Shown: piece by piece, positions 27,811 to 38,155 of the stretch
Numbering within the stretch: position 1 is the stretch's first letter
How the letters are laid out: each line of letters opens with the position of its first letter
From: Glycomyces sp. YM15
GTDB lineage: Bacteria; Actinomycetota; Actinomycetes; Mycobacteriales; Micromonosporaceae
Direction: 5' to 3'
Assembly (NCBI RefSeq): GCF_016918015.1
Contig: NZ_JAERMK010000001.1
Coordinates: forward strand, 326,805 to 390,804
Length of the DNA: 64,000 nucleotides
The notes under the pieces: generated by a model
Seen by the model: only the letters and a program-made list of their open reading frames with translations
Database searches by the model: none
Told to the model about the DNA's origin: nothing
Position numbers and translations under genes: made by a program

Positions 27811-27840
27811 TACTAGCACCTAGCTGCGGGACTGCTCCAA
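27811..27840 (-). promoter_or_regulatory. promoter of the infC operon
   Basis: TAGTAT (27816-27811, minus) is a near-consensus -10; TTGGAG about 19 nt upstream is a possible -35. It overlaps the 3' end of the PH-domain gene and gives a leader of about 300 nt. Confidence 0.6.
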
Positions 27841-28263
27841 GAGCGCTCGCAGGTGTTTGATCGCCGCCACAGCCCGCTCCTTGTCGCTGACCTGGACGGC
27901 CATGATCGACATCTCGTCGTCGTCCGCGAGTTCCACGGTGGCCCAAGTCATCTTGTCCGTGAAGTTGATGGCGGTGACGACCTGCCACGGGAAGTAGCGC
28001 TTCGACGCGACGTTGGTCACCTCGACGCCCTTCTCGTCGGCGCGGACGCGCAGGCGCAGGAAGGCGAGTGCGATGCCGGCGCCGATGACGCCGAGGCCGA
28101 TCATGGCGATCTGGTCGACCCAGGTGACGGTGCCGCCCTCGTAGGTCTGGTTGCCGAGGGTGAAGGACAGGGCGGTGAAGCCGCCGAACGCGATGACCGC
28201 GCCGATCCAGGCCCCGATGCGGGACTTGCGGGGCCGGTAGTCGAGTTGCCCGAGATCGCTCAT
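27820..28263 (-). CDS. PH-domain membrane protein
   Basis: A 147-residue protein with two TM helices (about 20-65) and a C-terminal bacterial PH-like domain (about 70-140) containing VRADEKGVEVTNVASKRYFPWQVV, a pattern common in small actinobacterial antigens of unknown role. ATG at 28263 has AGGAG 6 nt upstream; the frame is open further but loses this signal. Confidence 0.85.
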   Translation of the reverse strand: MSDLGQLDYRPRKSRIGAWIGAVIAFGGFTALSFTLGNQTYEGGTVTWVDQIAMIGLGVIGAGIALAFLRLRVRADEKGVEVTNVASKRYFPWQVVTAINFTDKMTWATVELADDDEMSIMAVQVSDKERAVAAIKHLRALLEQSRS

Positions 28264-28319
28264 GGTCTGCTCCTGTACGGCGGTCACGCCCACTCCTCCA
28301 TTGTCCTGCTGTCCTCGGT

Positions 28320-28715
28320 TCAAGGCAATTGGTCGATCTCGAGGCTCGAGTCGAATGCAAGCAGCGTCTTGGGTTCGCCCGTCACGATGGGCCAGCCGGG
28401 GCGGTTCAGGCCACACCACGCGACGTGCCCGGCGGCGATGTTCCCGTGCTGGCGCGAGCGCGACAGCATGAGGCCGACGTCGCGGGCGGACTTCTGGTCC
28501 AGGTCCATCACGACGGTGACGGGCAGGCCGAGCAGCACGAGCAGGGCGTCGCGGTCGCGGCGGCGCGCCTGCGACCAGGCCTCGGCGAGGGCCCCGGAGG
28601 GGATCGCGAGGACCACGTTCTGCTCGAGCGCGGTGAAGACGACGGCCTGCGGGTAGGGCATGGAGGTGGCGAAACCGACGATGGCGGACACGTCCAGGAT
28701 GCGGCCGCCGATCAC
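28320..28715 (-). CDS. PIN-domain toxin-like protein (VapC type)
   Basis: A 131-residue protein with a PIN-fold outline: ILDVSAIVGF with the first Asp, an acidic helix near SGALAEAW, and the C-terminal strand IVTGEPKTLLAFD. The third acidic position, usually Asp before AHVV, appears as Ala/Gly (NIAAGHVAW), so nuclease activity is doubtful. GTG at 28715 overlaps the antitoxin stop by 4 nt. Toxin-antitoxin function is inferred from fold and gene order. Confidence 0.7.
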   Translation of the reverse strand: MIGGRILDVSAIVGFATSMPYPQAVVFTALEQNVVLAIPSGALAEAWSQARRRDRDALLVLLGLPVTVVMDLDQKSARDVGLMLSRSRQHGNIAAGHVAWCGLNRPGWPIVTGEPKTLLAFDSSLEIDQLP

Positions 28716-29011
28716 GTATTGGCCTCTCCGTCTTTGCCGTCGATGCCGAGCTTCTCGCGGGCCCAGGCCAGGTGCTCGGCGCTGGGGGCGTGGCCCTTGC
28801 GCTCGAAGAGGTCCTGGAGCTCGCTGAGCGAGCGGTCCCGCTCGAGGCGTTCGGCGACCGCGGCGGCGACGTACTCGTCGACCGAGGAGGCCCGTCCGAC
28901 CGCGACGAGGCGGCGGATCTGCTCGAGCTGGGAGGCGGAGAGCGTGACGCCCGAGCGCGAGGGGCCCGCCCCCGCGGGAGGATTGAGCGACGAATTGGCG
29001 CGATCGGTCAC
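28712..29011 (-). CDS. antitoxin-like protein of the PIN pair
   Basis: A 99-residue protein. After a flexible, Ser/Pro-rich start, VTLSASQLEQIRRLVAVG and SVDEYVAAAVAERLERD fit a ribbon-helix-helix DNA-binding domain, and the charged C-terminus would bind the toxin. The start is GTG at 29011, set by TACCCT 7 nt upstream. If it is an antitoxin, it should bind that promoter. Confidence 0.7.
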   Translation of the reverse strand: MTDRANSSLNPPAGAGPSRSGVTLSASQLEQIRRLVAVGRASSVDEYVAAAVAERLERDRSLSELQDLFERKGHAPSAEHLAWAREKLGIDGKDGEANT

Positions 29012-29024
29012 GATTTCCAGGGTA
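29012..29024 (-). promoter_or_regulatory. leaderless-type promoter of the toxin-antitoxin pair
   Basis: TACCCT (29024-29019, minus), 7 nt, then GTG at 29011. No ribosome site. Confidence 0.5.
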
Positions 29025-29165
29025 GCGGTGGCTCAGGCGTTCGCACTAGCCGCCATCGCGGTCTCACCTCCCTCGGCGCGAAGCGTGCGAGCCATGAATC
29101 GGCGCTGCGGTACGGTCGTGATGAGGCACAACCTCATTTGCACAGTCTGGTTGGAAGGACCTGTC

Positions 29166-30641
29166 ATGGCTGAGAAGAAGTCCGGCGAGCGGCCCCACGA
29201 CCCCAAGTTCCCCGAGAAGTTCCTGAACTTCATGCGCACCGGCTGGGGCGCGACGGAACTCGACGTGGCCGAGTCGGCGCAGGCGGCCTACACGGCCCGC
29301 CGCCGCGAGGCGGTCTCATCGGCCTTCCCCGGCGAGACGGTCGTCGTCCCCACCGGCGCCGAGAAGACCCGCTCGAACGACACCTTCTTCCGCTTCCGCG
29401 CGGGTTCGGACTTCGCGTGGCTCACCGGCGACCTCGACCCCGAGGGCGTGCTGGTCCTGCACCCGAACGGCTCCGGCCACGACGCGGTGCTGTACCGGCG
29501 CCCGCGCAAGGGCTACGACTCCGACGAGTTCTTCCGCTCCGCGAAGTACGGCGAGCTGTGGATCGGCCGCAAGAAGTCCCTTCAGGAGACCAGTGTCGAG
29601 CTCGGCATCGAGGTCCGCGACGTGGAGCGGCTCGAGAGCGAGCTGCAGGGCGTGGAGCGCGGCAAGGTCCGCGTGCTGCGCGGCTTCGACGCCGGTGTGG
29701 ACGCGCACTTCGCGGCCGAGGAGCCGACGAAGGACCTCGAAGGCCAGCCGCAGCTGTCGCGCGATGGCGAACTCGCGGCGGTGCTCTCCGAACTGCGCCT
29801 GGTCAAGGACGCCTGGGAGCTCGAGCAGCTGCAGGACGCCATCGACATCACCGTGCGCGGCTTCGAGGACGTGGCGCGGGTGCTCCCGTCGCACGGCTCG
29901 ATCCCGGAGCGGGCCCTCGAAGGCGTGTTCGGCCTGCGTTCGCGCCTCGAAGGCAACGGCCTCGGGTACGACTCGATCGTGGGCGCCGGATCGCACGCCA
30001 CCACGCTGCACTGGATCACCAACGACGGCCGGACCACGCCGGGCGAGCTGATCCTCATGGACATGGGCGTGGAGAACAACCACCTCTACACCGCCGACGT
30101 GACCCGCACGCTGCCAGTGAGCGGCCGGTTCACGCCGCTGCAGCGGGAGGTCTACGACATCGTGCACGCCTCGCAGCAGGCGGGCATGGACGTCATCAAG
30201 CCCGGCACCGAGTTCCAGGAGATCCACCAGACCTGCATGCGGGTGCTGGCCGAGGGGCTCAAGGACCTCGGGGTGCTGCCGGGCTCGGTCGACGAGGCGC
30301 TCGACAAGGACTCGCTGATCTACCGCCGCTGGACGCTGCACGGCTTCGGCCACATGCTCGGCCTCGACGTGCACGACTGCGCGAACTCGCGTCCCGAGCA
30401 CTACTATCGGGGCTCCGTTTCCGAGGACTTCGTGCTCACCGTCGAGCCGGGACTGTACTTCCAGGCCAACGACGAGCTGGTGCCCGAGGAGCTGCGCGGG
30501 GTCGGCATCCGCATCGAAGACGACGTGCGGGTCACCGCCGAGGGCTGCGAGAACCTCTCGGCCGGGCTGCCCCGCACCGCGGACGACGTGGAGTCCTGGC
30601 TCGAATCCCAGCGTGCGGCGGGGCCCCGCCTCGCTGTGTAG
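29166..30641 (+). CDS. pepP: Xaa-Pro aminopeptidase (aminopeptidase P)
   Basis: A 491-residue M24B metallopeptidase that removes the N-terminal residue before Pro. An N-terminal creatinase-like domain (about 40-200) is followed by the pita-bread domain with metal ligands in LILMDMGVENNHLYTADVTR (two Asp), HGFGHMLGLDVHD (His), TVEPGLYF (Glu) and GIRIEDDVRV (Glu). ATG at 29166 has GGAAGGA 6 nt upstream. Single gene, divergent from the toxin-antitoxin pair. Confidence 0.93.
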   Translation: MAEKKSGERPHDPKFPEKFLNFMRTGWGATELDVAESAQAAYTARRREAVSSAFPGETVVVPTGAEKTRSNDTFFRFRAGSDFAWLTGDLDPEGVLVLHPNGSGHDAVLYRRPRKGYDSDEFFRSAKYGELWIGRKKSLQETSVELGIEVRDVERLESELQGVERGKVRVLRGFDAGVDAHFAAEEPTKDLEGQPQLSRDGELAAVLSELRLVKDAWELEQLQDAIDITVRGFEDVARVLPSHGSIPERALEGVFGLRSRLEGNGLGYDSIVGAGSHATTLHWITNDGRTTPGELILMDMGVENNHLYTADVTRTLPVSGRFTPLQREVYDIVHASQQAGMDVIKPGTEFQEIHQTCMRVLAEGLKDLGVLPGSVDEALDKDSLIYRRWTLHGFGHMLGLDVHDCANSRPEHYYRGSVSEDFVLTVEPGLYFQANDELVPEELRGVGIRIEDDVRVTAEGCENLSAGLPRTADDVESWLESQRAAGPRLAV

Positions 30642-30696
30642 ACGCAGGTGGCGACGTGGCTCACAGGGCCGGTGTAAACCCCGGGAGCGCGGCGCG

Positions 30697-30702
30697 TATA
30701 GT
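30697..30702 (+). promoter_or_regulatory. isolated -10 element before a strong hairpin
   Basis: TATAGT lies in the gap between pepP and acnA. A start about 7 nt later would give a transcript of some 70 nt ending at the hairpin at 30732-30780. No ORF follows. Confidence 0.4.
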
Positions 30703-30731
30703 CCGAATTAAGACTTATATCCACCGCACCG

Positions 30732-30780
30732 GGCCGACGGCGGCCGACATCACCGCACACCGGCCGCCGTCGGCCTTTAA
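30732..30780 (+). terminator. 15-bp hairpin terminator between pepP and acnA
   Basis: A perfect 15-bp stem (30732-30746 with 30761-30775, 14-nt loop) followed by TTTAA. It ends either pepP or a short RNA from the TATAGT element just before it. The rest of the 364-bp gap to acnA shows no gene. Confidence 0.75.
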
Positions 30781-31005
30781 CGTTCCCTGACCCGGATGCG
30801 CTCTCCCGCAACAGCACTCAGCCTCGCAGCCCCTCGTTAGGCTCGGCTAAGAAACTCCCTCGAAACGCCGGGTGCTACAGTTGGCCTCGTTAAATAAGAC
30901 GGACGTACTGTTTAAAAGGCGGCTGCTCTGCCCGACCTCGGTTCCCGGCCCTTCAGGTTGGGGCAGACTGAAGCCGACCTTCAAATCCTGAATCGAGGAG
31001 CTCTC

Positions 31006-33729
<2,724 letters not shown>

Positions 33730-33747
33730 CCGCTGGAGAGCGCTGAG

Positions 33748-33780
33748 GGGGCGGGCTGCATGCAGCCCGCCCCGTTTCCT
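33748..33780 (+). terminator. terminator of acnA
   Basis: A perfect 26-bp palindrome (arms 33748-33760 and 33761-33773) followed by GTTTCCTT, 19 bp after the acnA stop. Confidence 0.75.
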
Positions 33781-33800
33781 TGCCCCCGAGGAGGACGACC

Positions 33801-34211
33801 GTGACCGACCCCGCCCGATACCGGGACCCGCGCGGCGACTCGCCGTTCGGCTACGGCGTCCACCACGTGCAACTGGCCATCCGCCCCGCGGGCGAGGACG
33901 CCGCCCGCGCGTTCTACGTCGGGGTCCTCGCCATGACCGAGGTCGAGAAGCCACCGGAGCTCGCCAAACGCGGCGGCCTGTGGCTGCGCACCGACGCCCT
34001 CGAACTCCACCTCGGCGTCGAAGCGGGCCACGTGCCCTCCGCGAAGGCCCACCCGGGCATCCTCGTCGCCGATCTCGACGCGCTCGCCGCCCGCCTCGAA
34101 GCCGCCGGGCACCGGGTCGAATGGGACGCGGACTTCATCGGCTACCGGCGCTGCTACACGCGGGACCCGTTCGGCAACCGCCTGGAGTTCCTCACGCCCA
34201 TCGGGGACTGA
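33801..34211 (+). CDS. VOC-family (glyoxalase-like) protein
   Basis: A 136-residue vicinal-oxygen-chelate protein. [20 protein letters not shown] starts the first beta-alpha-beta unit and the domain ends [15 protein letters not shown], where the Glu is a usual metal ligand. Substrate unknown; such single-module proteins act as dimers. GTG at 33801 has GGAGG 6 nt upstream. Confidence 0.88.
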   Translation: MTDPARYRDPRGDSPFGYGVHHVQLAIRPAGEDAARAFYVGVLAMTEVEKPPELAKRGGLWLRTDALELHLGVEAGHVPSAKAHPGILVADLDALAARLEAAGHRVEWDADFIGYRRCYTRDPFGNRLEFLTPIGD

Positions 34212-34223
34212 GCCTCCGCGATA

Positions 34224-34250
34224 TCCCAGTCGACTGGGTTCCGACTGGGA
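34224..34250. repeat. 9-bp inverted repeat before the DUF3291 gene
   Basis: TCCCAGTCG (34224-34232) and CGACTGGGA (34242-34250) with a 9-bp spacer, inside which ACTGGG extends a nested palindrome. It lies 52 bp before the DUF3291 start. Operator or terminator of the VOC gene are both possible. Confidence 0.5.
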
Positions 34251-34301
34251 TGCTCATGCAGCCGTTGACGAGGCGCGCCGGGCGCTGGCAGGATTCGGTG
34301 C

Positions 34302-34760
34302 ATGAGTGCGGGATATGAACTGGCGCAGGTGAACATCGGACGGATCCTGGCGCCCTTCGACAGCGAGGTGATGCACGGGTTCACCTCCAAGCTGGAGGAG
34401 GTGAACGCCGTCGCCGACACCGCCGAGGGATTCGTGTGGCGCTTGATCGACGAGCAGGGGTCGGACGCGACCGCGTTCCGGGTATTCGGCGACGAATGGC
34501 TCGCGGTCAACATGTCGGTGTGGACTTCGCCTGAAGCCTTGAACGCCTATGTGTACGGGCCCCAGCACCGGGCGATGCTCAAGCGGCGGCGCGAATGGTT
34601 CGCGCACCTCACCGAGGCGTACTCGGCGATGTGGTGGGTCCCGGCAGGGCATCGCCCGACCCTGCCGGAAGCGGAGAAGCGGCTCACGATCCTGCGCGAG
34701 AAGGGCCCGACCCCCGAGGCCTTCACCATGAAGGAGTTGTTCCCGAAGCCGGAGGCGTAG
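34302..34760 (+). CDS. DUF3291-family protein
   Basis: A 152-residue soluble protein matching DUF3291 (ELAQVNIGRILAPFDSEVM at the start, VWTSPEALNAYVYGPQHRAML in the middle), a dimeric alpha-beta barrel-like family of unknown function. CAGGAT 7 nt before the ATG is in the leaderless position. Single gene. Confidence 0.85.
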   Translation: MSAGYELAQVNIGRILAPFDSEVMHGFTSKLEEVNAVADTAEGFVWRLIDEQGSDATAFRVFGDEWLAVNMSVWTSPEALNAYVYGPQHRAMLKRRREWFAHLTEAYSAMWWVPAGHRPTLPEAEKRLTILREKGPTPEAFTMKELFPKPEA

Positions 34761-34876
34761 GGAACCAGAAGGCGCAGTCCGAAGCCGGAGCTCCAGGAGG
34801 CCAGAGGGCCCCGCCTCAGCGAGTGAAGGACCTCACCCCTCGGAATCACCGTCTCGCCGGACTCGTTCCACTGAAG

Positions 34877-35962
34877 GTGATTCGCGAGGTCGAGGTCGTC
34901 GTCATCGGGGCCGGGCAGGCCGGGCTCTCGGCCGCCTACTTCCTGCGGCGGCGCTTCGAGCCCGAGACCGAGTTCGCGGTGCTCGACCACGCCCCGCACG
35001 CGGGCGGCGCCTGGCAGTTCCGGTGGCCGACCCTCACGTTCGAGACGGTCAACGGCGTGTACCGGCTCCCGGGCATGGACGTGCCCGAGCCCGAGCCGTC
35101 CACGCCCGTCTCCGGGGTCATCTCCTCCTACTTCGCCGACTACGAGCGCGAGTTCGACCTGCGCGTGCAGCGGCCCGTCTCCGTGAGCGCGGTGCGGCCG
35201 CTCCCCGACAAGCGCCTCGAGGTCGTCACCGACCGGGGCACTTGGATCACCCGTGCGCTCATCAACGCCACCGGCACCTGGGAGCGCCCGTTCTGGCCCC
35301 GGTACGCGGGGCAGGAGACCTTCGCAGGCAGGCAGCTGCACACCGCTCAGTACCGCGGCCCCGAGGCGTTCGCGGGCCGCCGCGTCGCCGTGGTCGGCGG
35401 CGGCATCTCCGGGATTCAGCACCTGCTCGAGATCGACCCGCTCGCGGCGTCCACGCATTGGATCACGCGGCGCGAACCGCGATGGCGCTCAGGGGATTTC
35501 AACCCGGACCGGGGCCGCGAGGCGGTCGCGATGGTCGAGGAGCGGGTCCGGCGGGGGCTGCGTCCGCAGTCGGTCATCAGCGTCACCGGCGTGCCGCTGA
35601 CGCCCGAGATCCGGGCCGCGCGGGCCACAGGCGTCCTCGATCGGCTCCCGATGTTCGACGCGATCACGCCCGAGGGGCTGCGCTGGGGCGACGAGAGGTT
35701 CATCGCGGTCGACACGATCCTGTGGGCCACCGGGTTCCGGGCGGCGCTCGATCATCTCGCGCCGTTGAAGCTGCGCGGGTCCGGCGGCGGGATCGTCATG
35801 GAAGGCACCCGGGCGGCGGCCGACGCGCGCGTACATCTGGTGGGCTACGGCCCGTCGGCCTCCACGATCGGCGCGAACCGGGCCGGGCGCGCGGCGGTCA
35901 GCGAGATCCGTGAGCTCCTGGGTGTGAAGCGGGCTGCGACCCCCGCCGGGGCACGAGTCTGA
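34877..35962 (+). CDS. FAD-dependent NAD(P)H oxidoreductase, flavin-monooxygenase-like
   Basis: A 361-residue flavoprotein. The FAD fold opens VVVIGAGQAGLSAAYFL (about 8-24), and a second Rossmann motif, VAVVGGGISGIQHLL, near 172 should bind NADPH; LWATGFRAALDHL near the C-terminus is the usual ATG motif. This resembles putative flavoprotein monooxygenases such as CzcO/YpdA types; substrate unknown. GTG at 34877 is chosen for the position of the FAD motif; no good ribosome site is visible, and an in-frame GTG at 34823 is possible. Its last 65 nt overlap the convergent phosphodiesterase gene. Confidence 0.85.
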   Translation: MIREVEVVVIGAGQAGLSAAYFLRRRFEPETEFAVLDHAPHAGGAWQFRWPTLTFETVNGVYRLPGMDVPEPEPSTPVSGVISSYFADYEREFDLRVQRPVSVSAVRPLPDKRLEVVTDRGTWITRALINATGTWERPFWPRYAGQETFAGRQLHTAQYRGPEAFAGRRVAVVGGGISGIQHLLEIDPLAASTHWITRREPRWRSGDFNPDRGREAVAMVEERVRRGLRPQSVISVTGVPLTPEIRAARATGVLDRLPMFDAITPEGLRWGDERFIAVDTILWATGFRAALDHLAPLKLRGSGGGIVMEGTRAAADARVHLVGYGPSASTIGANRAGRAAVSEIRELLGVKRAATPAGARV

Positions 35963-36791
35963 GCACCGCCTGGACCGGCCAGTGGTCCGAGGGGGTCAGG
36001 CCGCCCTCGGTGTAGGCGTTGACGCCGGCGCGGTGGACCTCGACGGCGCAGTCCGGGCTCGGCCTGGTGAGGATCCAGTCCATGCGGGTCGGGCCCTCGA
36101 CGGGCGCGGGCCGCCAGCGGTTGAACGTGGCCCAGTTCGGGGTGACGTGCTCGGCCGCGCGCTCCCAGGTGTCCTCGAGGCCGCCGCCGGTGAGCGCCCG
36201 GTAGGTCGCCGAATCGGGGCCGCAGTTGAAGTCGCCGGCCACGATGACCGGGTCGAGGAAACGGGCGATGGTCCGCAGCAGGAGGTCCGCGCCCTTGCGC
36301 CGGGCCTTCTCGGAATGATGGTCGAAGTGGTTGTCGACGATGTAGAAGCGGCGTCCGGTCTCGCGGTCCTCCAGGTGCACCCAGGTGAGCATCCGAACGG
36401 TGCCGCTCCCCCAGTTGCGCGAGCCGATCACGTTGGGGCGTTTGGAGAGCCAGAGGTGGTCGTATTCGAGCGGGAAGAGCCGGGCGCTGTCCCAGAAGAT
36501 CGCGGTGGCCTCGCTGCGGGAGCCGCCGCCGCGGCCGAGGTGGACCCAGTCGTAGCCGTCGAGGTCCTCGCGGAGCTCGAGGAGCTGGCGGAAGCGGCCC
36601 TCCTGGGTGCAGATCACGGAGGGCAGTTCGTTCTCGAGCACGGCCTTGACGAGGGGGCGGCGCTTCCACCAGGAATGCGGGGCGCGGCCGGAGGCGGACT
36701 TGAGGTTGTAGGTCATGACGTGCAGGAACGGCGGATCCACGGGACCCAGCAGCGGATGCCCGGGCGGGGCGGCGATCAGCGCGTCGTTCAC
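35898..36791 (-). CDS. endonuclease/exonuclease/phosphatase-family protein, no signal
   Basis: A 297-residue EEP-superfamily enzyme. Landmarks: FLHVMTYNLKSA (Asn), CTQEGRFRQ (metal Glu), NHFDHHSEKARRKGA, IVAGDFNCGPDS (Asp/Asn) and SDHWPV (catalytic Asp-His). It is a close paralogue of the next gene but lacks a signal peptide. Start: GTG at 36791, because TACCGT precedes it by 7 nt; the ATG one codon earlier lies within that spacer. Substrate (nucleic acid, phospholipid or inositol phosphate) cannot be told. Confidence 0.85.
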   Translation of the reverse strand: MNDALIAAPPGHPLLGPVDPPFLHVMTYNLKSASGRAPHSWWKRRPLVKAVLENELPSVICTQEGRFRQLLELREDLDGYDWVHLGRGGGSRSEATAIFWDSARLFPLEYDHLWLSKRPNVIGSRNWGSGTVRMLTWVHLEDRETGRRFYIVDNHFDHHSEKARRKGADLLLRTIARFLDPVIVAGDFNCGPDSATYRALTGGGLEDTWERAAEHVTPNWATFNRWRPAPVEGPTRMDWILTRPSPDCAVEVHRAGVNAYTEGGLTPSDHWPVQAVLRLVPRRGSQPASHPGAHGSR

Positions 36792-36804
36792 CATTGCAAC
36801 GGTA
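36792..36804 (-). promoter_or_regulatory. leaderless-type promoter of the first EEP gene
   Basis: TACCGT (36804-36799, minus), 7 nt, GTG at 36791. The promoter lies between the two EEP paralogues, so the first copy need not be co-transcribed with the second. Confidence 0.5.
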
Positions 36805-36832
36805 TCGGTGCCGCCGCCGCCCCGCAGACCGT

Positions 36833-37744
36833 TTACGGGAGCTCGATGAGCGCCTGGGCGGCCCAGTGGTCGGAGGGCGTGCGCCCGTCCTTTGCGTAGG
36901 TGTTGACGCCCGCCTTGAGGATCCGCACCTCGGGGGTGGTGAGGATCCAGTCGATGCGCCGCTCCTCCTCGGTCGGGACCGGGTTCCAGCCGTTCCAGGT
37001 GCCGTAGACGGGGGTGACCTGCTCGTCGGCGGCGAGCATGGTGTCGACGAGGCCGCCGTCGGTGAGGATCTGGTGGATCGGCGTGTCCGGGGTGTTGTTG
37101 AAGTCCCCGGCGACCACGACCGGGGAGGTCCAGGGCGCGATGACGTCGAGGTTCATCTGCGCGCCCTTCTGGCGCGACGGCTCGGACTGGTGGTCGAAGT
37201 GGTTGTTCACCGCGTAGAAGTCCTTGCCGGTGCGCAGGTCTTGGAAGCGGACCCAGGTGAGCATCCGGACGACGTTGTTGCCCCAGTGCTTGGAGCCGAT
37301 GAGCAGCGGCGTGTCCGAGAGCCACAGGTGGTCGTACTCGAGGGCCTTGAGGCGCTTGCGGTCCCAGAAGACCGCGGTGGCTTCGCTCTTGGAGCCGCCG
37401 AGGCGGCCGAGGTGGATCCAGTCGTGGTGTCTGAGGTCTTCGAGGACGTCCTGGTTCTGGCCGTACAGGCCCTCCTGTGTGAACAGGATCGTGGGCCGCT
37501 CTCGCTTGAGGACCGTCTTGACGAGCGGGCGGCGCTCGTCCCAGGTGCGCGGCGAGGGGTCGCTGCCCTCGTAGCGGAGGTTGAAGGAGATGACGTGGAG
37601 CTGGTCGCCCTCGGGGGCGCCGATGAGGGAGCCGCCGAGGGCCTCCTCGGCATGGGCGGCTTCGGCGAAAGCGCCGGAAGCGACGGCGGAGGCGCCGACC
37701 GCGAGGCCGGCGCCGAGAATGTTTCGTCTACTGAGGATGGTCAT
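36833..37744 (-). CDS. Tat-exported endonuclease/exonuclease/phosphatase-family protein
   Basis: A 303-residue paralogue of the preceding enzyme. It starts TILSRRNILGAGLAVGASAV, a Tat signal with twin Arg, and a likely cleavage site after AHA. Catalytic landmarks: VISFNLRYEG, LFTQEGLYGQ, NHFDHQSEPSRQKGA, VVAGDFNNTPDT and SDHWAAQ. Export folded suggests action outside the cell. ATG at 37744 follows AGAGG by 5 nt. Secreted sphingomyelinase-like or nuclease roles are known in the family; none can be assigned here. Confidence 0.9.
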   Translation of the reverse strand: MTILSRRNILGAGLAVGASAVASGAFAEAAHAEEALGGSLIGAPEGDQLHVISFNLRYEGSDPSPRTWDERRPLVKTVLKRERPTILFTQEGLYGQNQDVLEDLRHHDWIHLGRLGGSKSEATAVFWDRKRLKALEYDHLWLSDTPLLIGSKHWGNNVVRMLTWVRFQDLRTGKDFYAVNNHFDHQSEPSRQKGAQMNLDVIAPWTSPVVVAGDFNNTPDTPIHQILTDGGLVDTMLAADEQVTPVYGTWNGWNPVPTEEERRIDWILTTPEVRILKAGVNTYAKDGRTPSDHWAAQALIELP

Positions 37745-37859
37745 GGAAACCTCTATATCTCAGGTGAAACCGGGCGGAGGGTAAGTGAACGACAAATGCC
37801 ACTTCTCATCAACCTGCAGCCGGTGAATTCGGGGTGAATGCACCTCGGCCCCATGCGAA

Positions 37860-37884
37860 ACGCCCTCCTCTTCCGGGAGGGCGT
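37860..37884 (-). terminator. hairpin after the small membrane peptide ORF
   Basis: ACGCCCTCC (37860-37868) and GGAGGGCGT (37876-37884), 7-nt loop, followed on the minus strand by TTCGC. It lies 42 bp past the stop of the small ORF at 37927 and before the Tat enzyme's promoter region. Confidence 0.5.
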
Positions 37885-37926
37885 CGACTCAGTCCCCGAC
37901 TCCGTCGGGAACGGATCGCCGGTTTC

Positions 37927-38037
37927 CTACAGCGGCAACGCTCCTGATGCGAGGATCGCCGCGACCGCGATGGCCGGTCCAGGTGGGGCCGCCGGCCATG
38001 GCAGGCGGTTCGGTGACGGGTTGCCCCTGGGGCTCAT
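37927..38037 (-). CDS. small hydrophobic peptide, candidate
   Basis: A 36-codon ORF in an otherwise empty 411-bp gap: Pro-rich start MSPRGNPSPNRLPWP and a hydrophobic end AIAVAAILASGALPL. The ATG at 38037 has AAGGA 7 nt upstream, and a hairpin follows the stop. Nothing recognised. It is too short to judge by codon use; chance is possible. Confidence 0.35.
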   Translation of the reverse strand: MSPRGNPSPNRLPWPAAPPGPAIAVAAILASGALPL

Positions 38038-38142
38038 GGGCTGTTCCTTCGGTGGTCGTGTTCGATGCCGTGAGCGCGGCCGCGTCGGCGCAACGCGCCC
38101 CAGGCGGCGGCCGTCAGCACATCGATCCGGATCGGGTTCATT

Positions 38143-38155
38143 TAGGATCGTTCGC
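38143..38155 (+). promoter_or_regulatory. leaderless-type promoter
   Basis: TAGGAT (38143-38148), 7 nt, ATG at 38156. It sets the start of the membrane protein gene. Confidence 0.55.
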
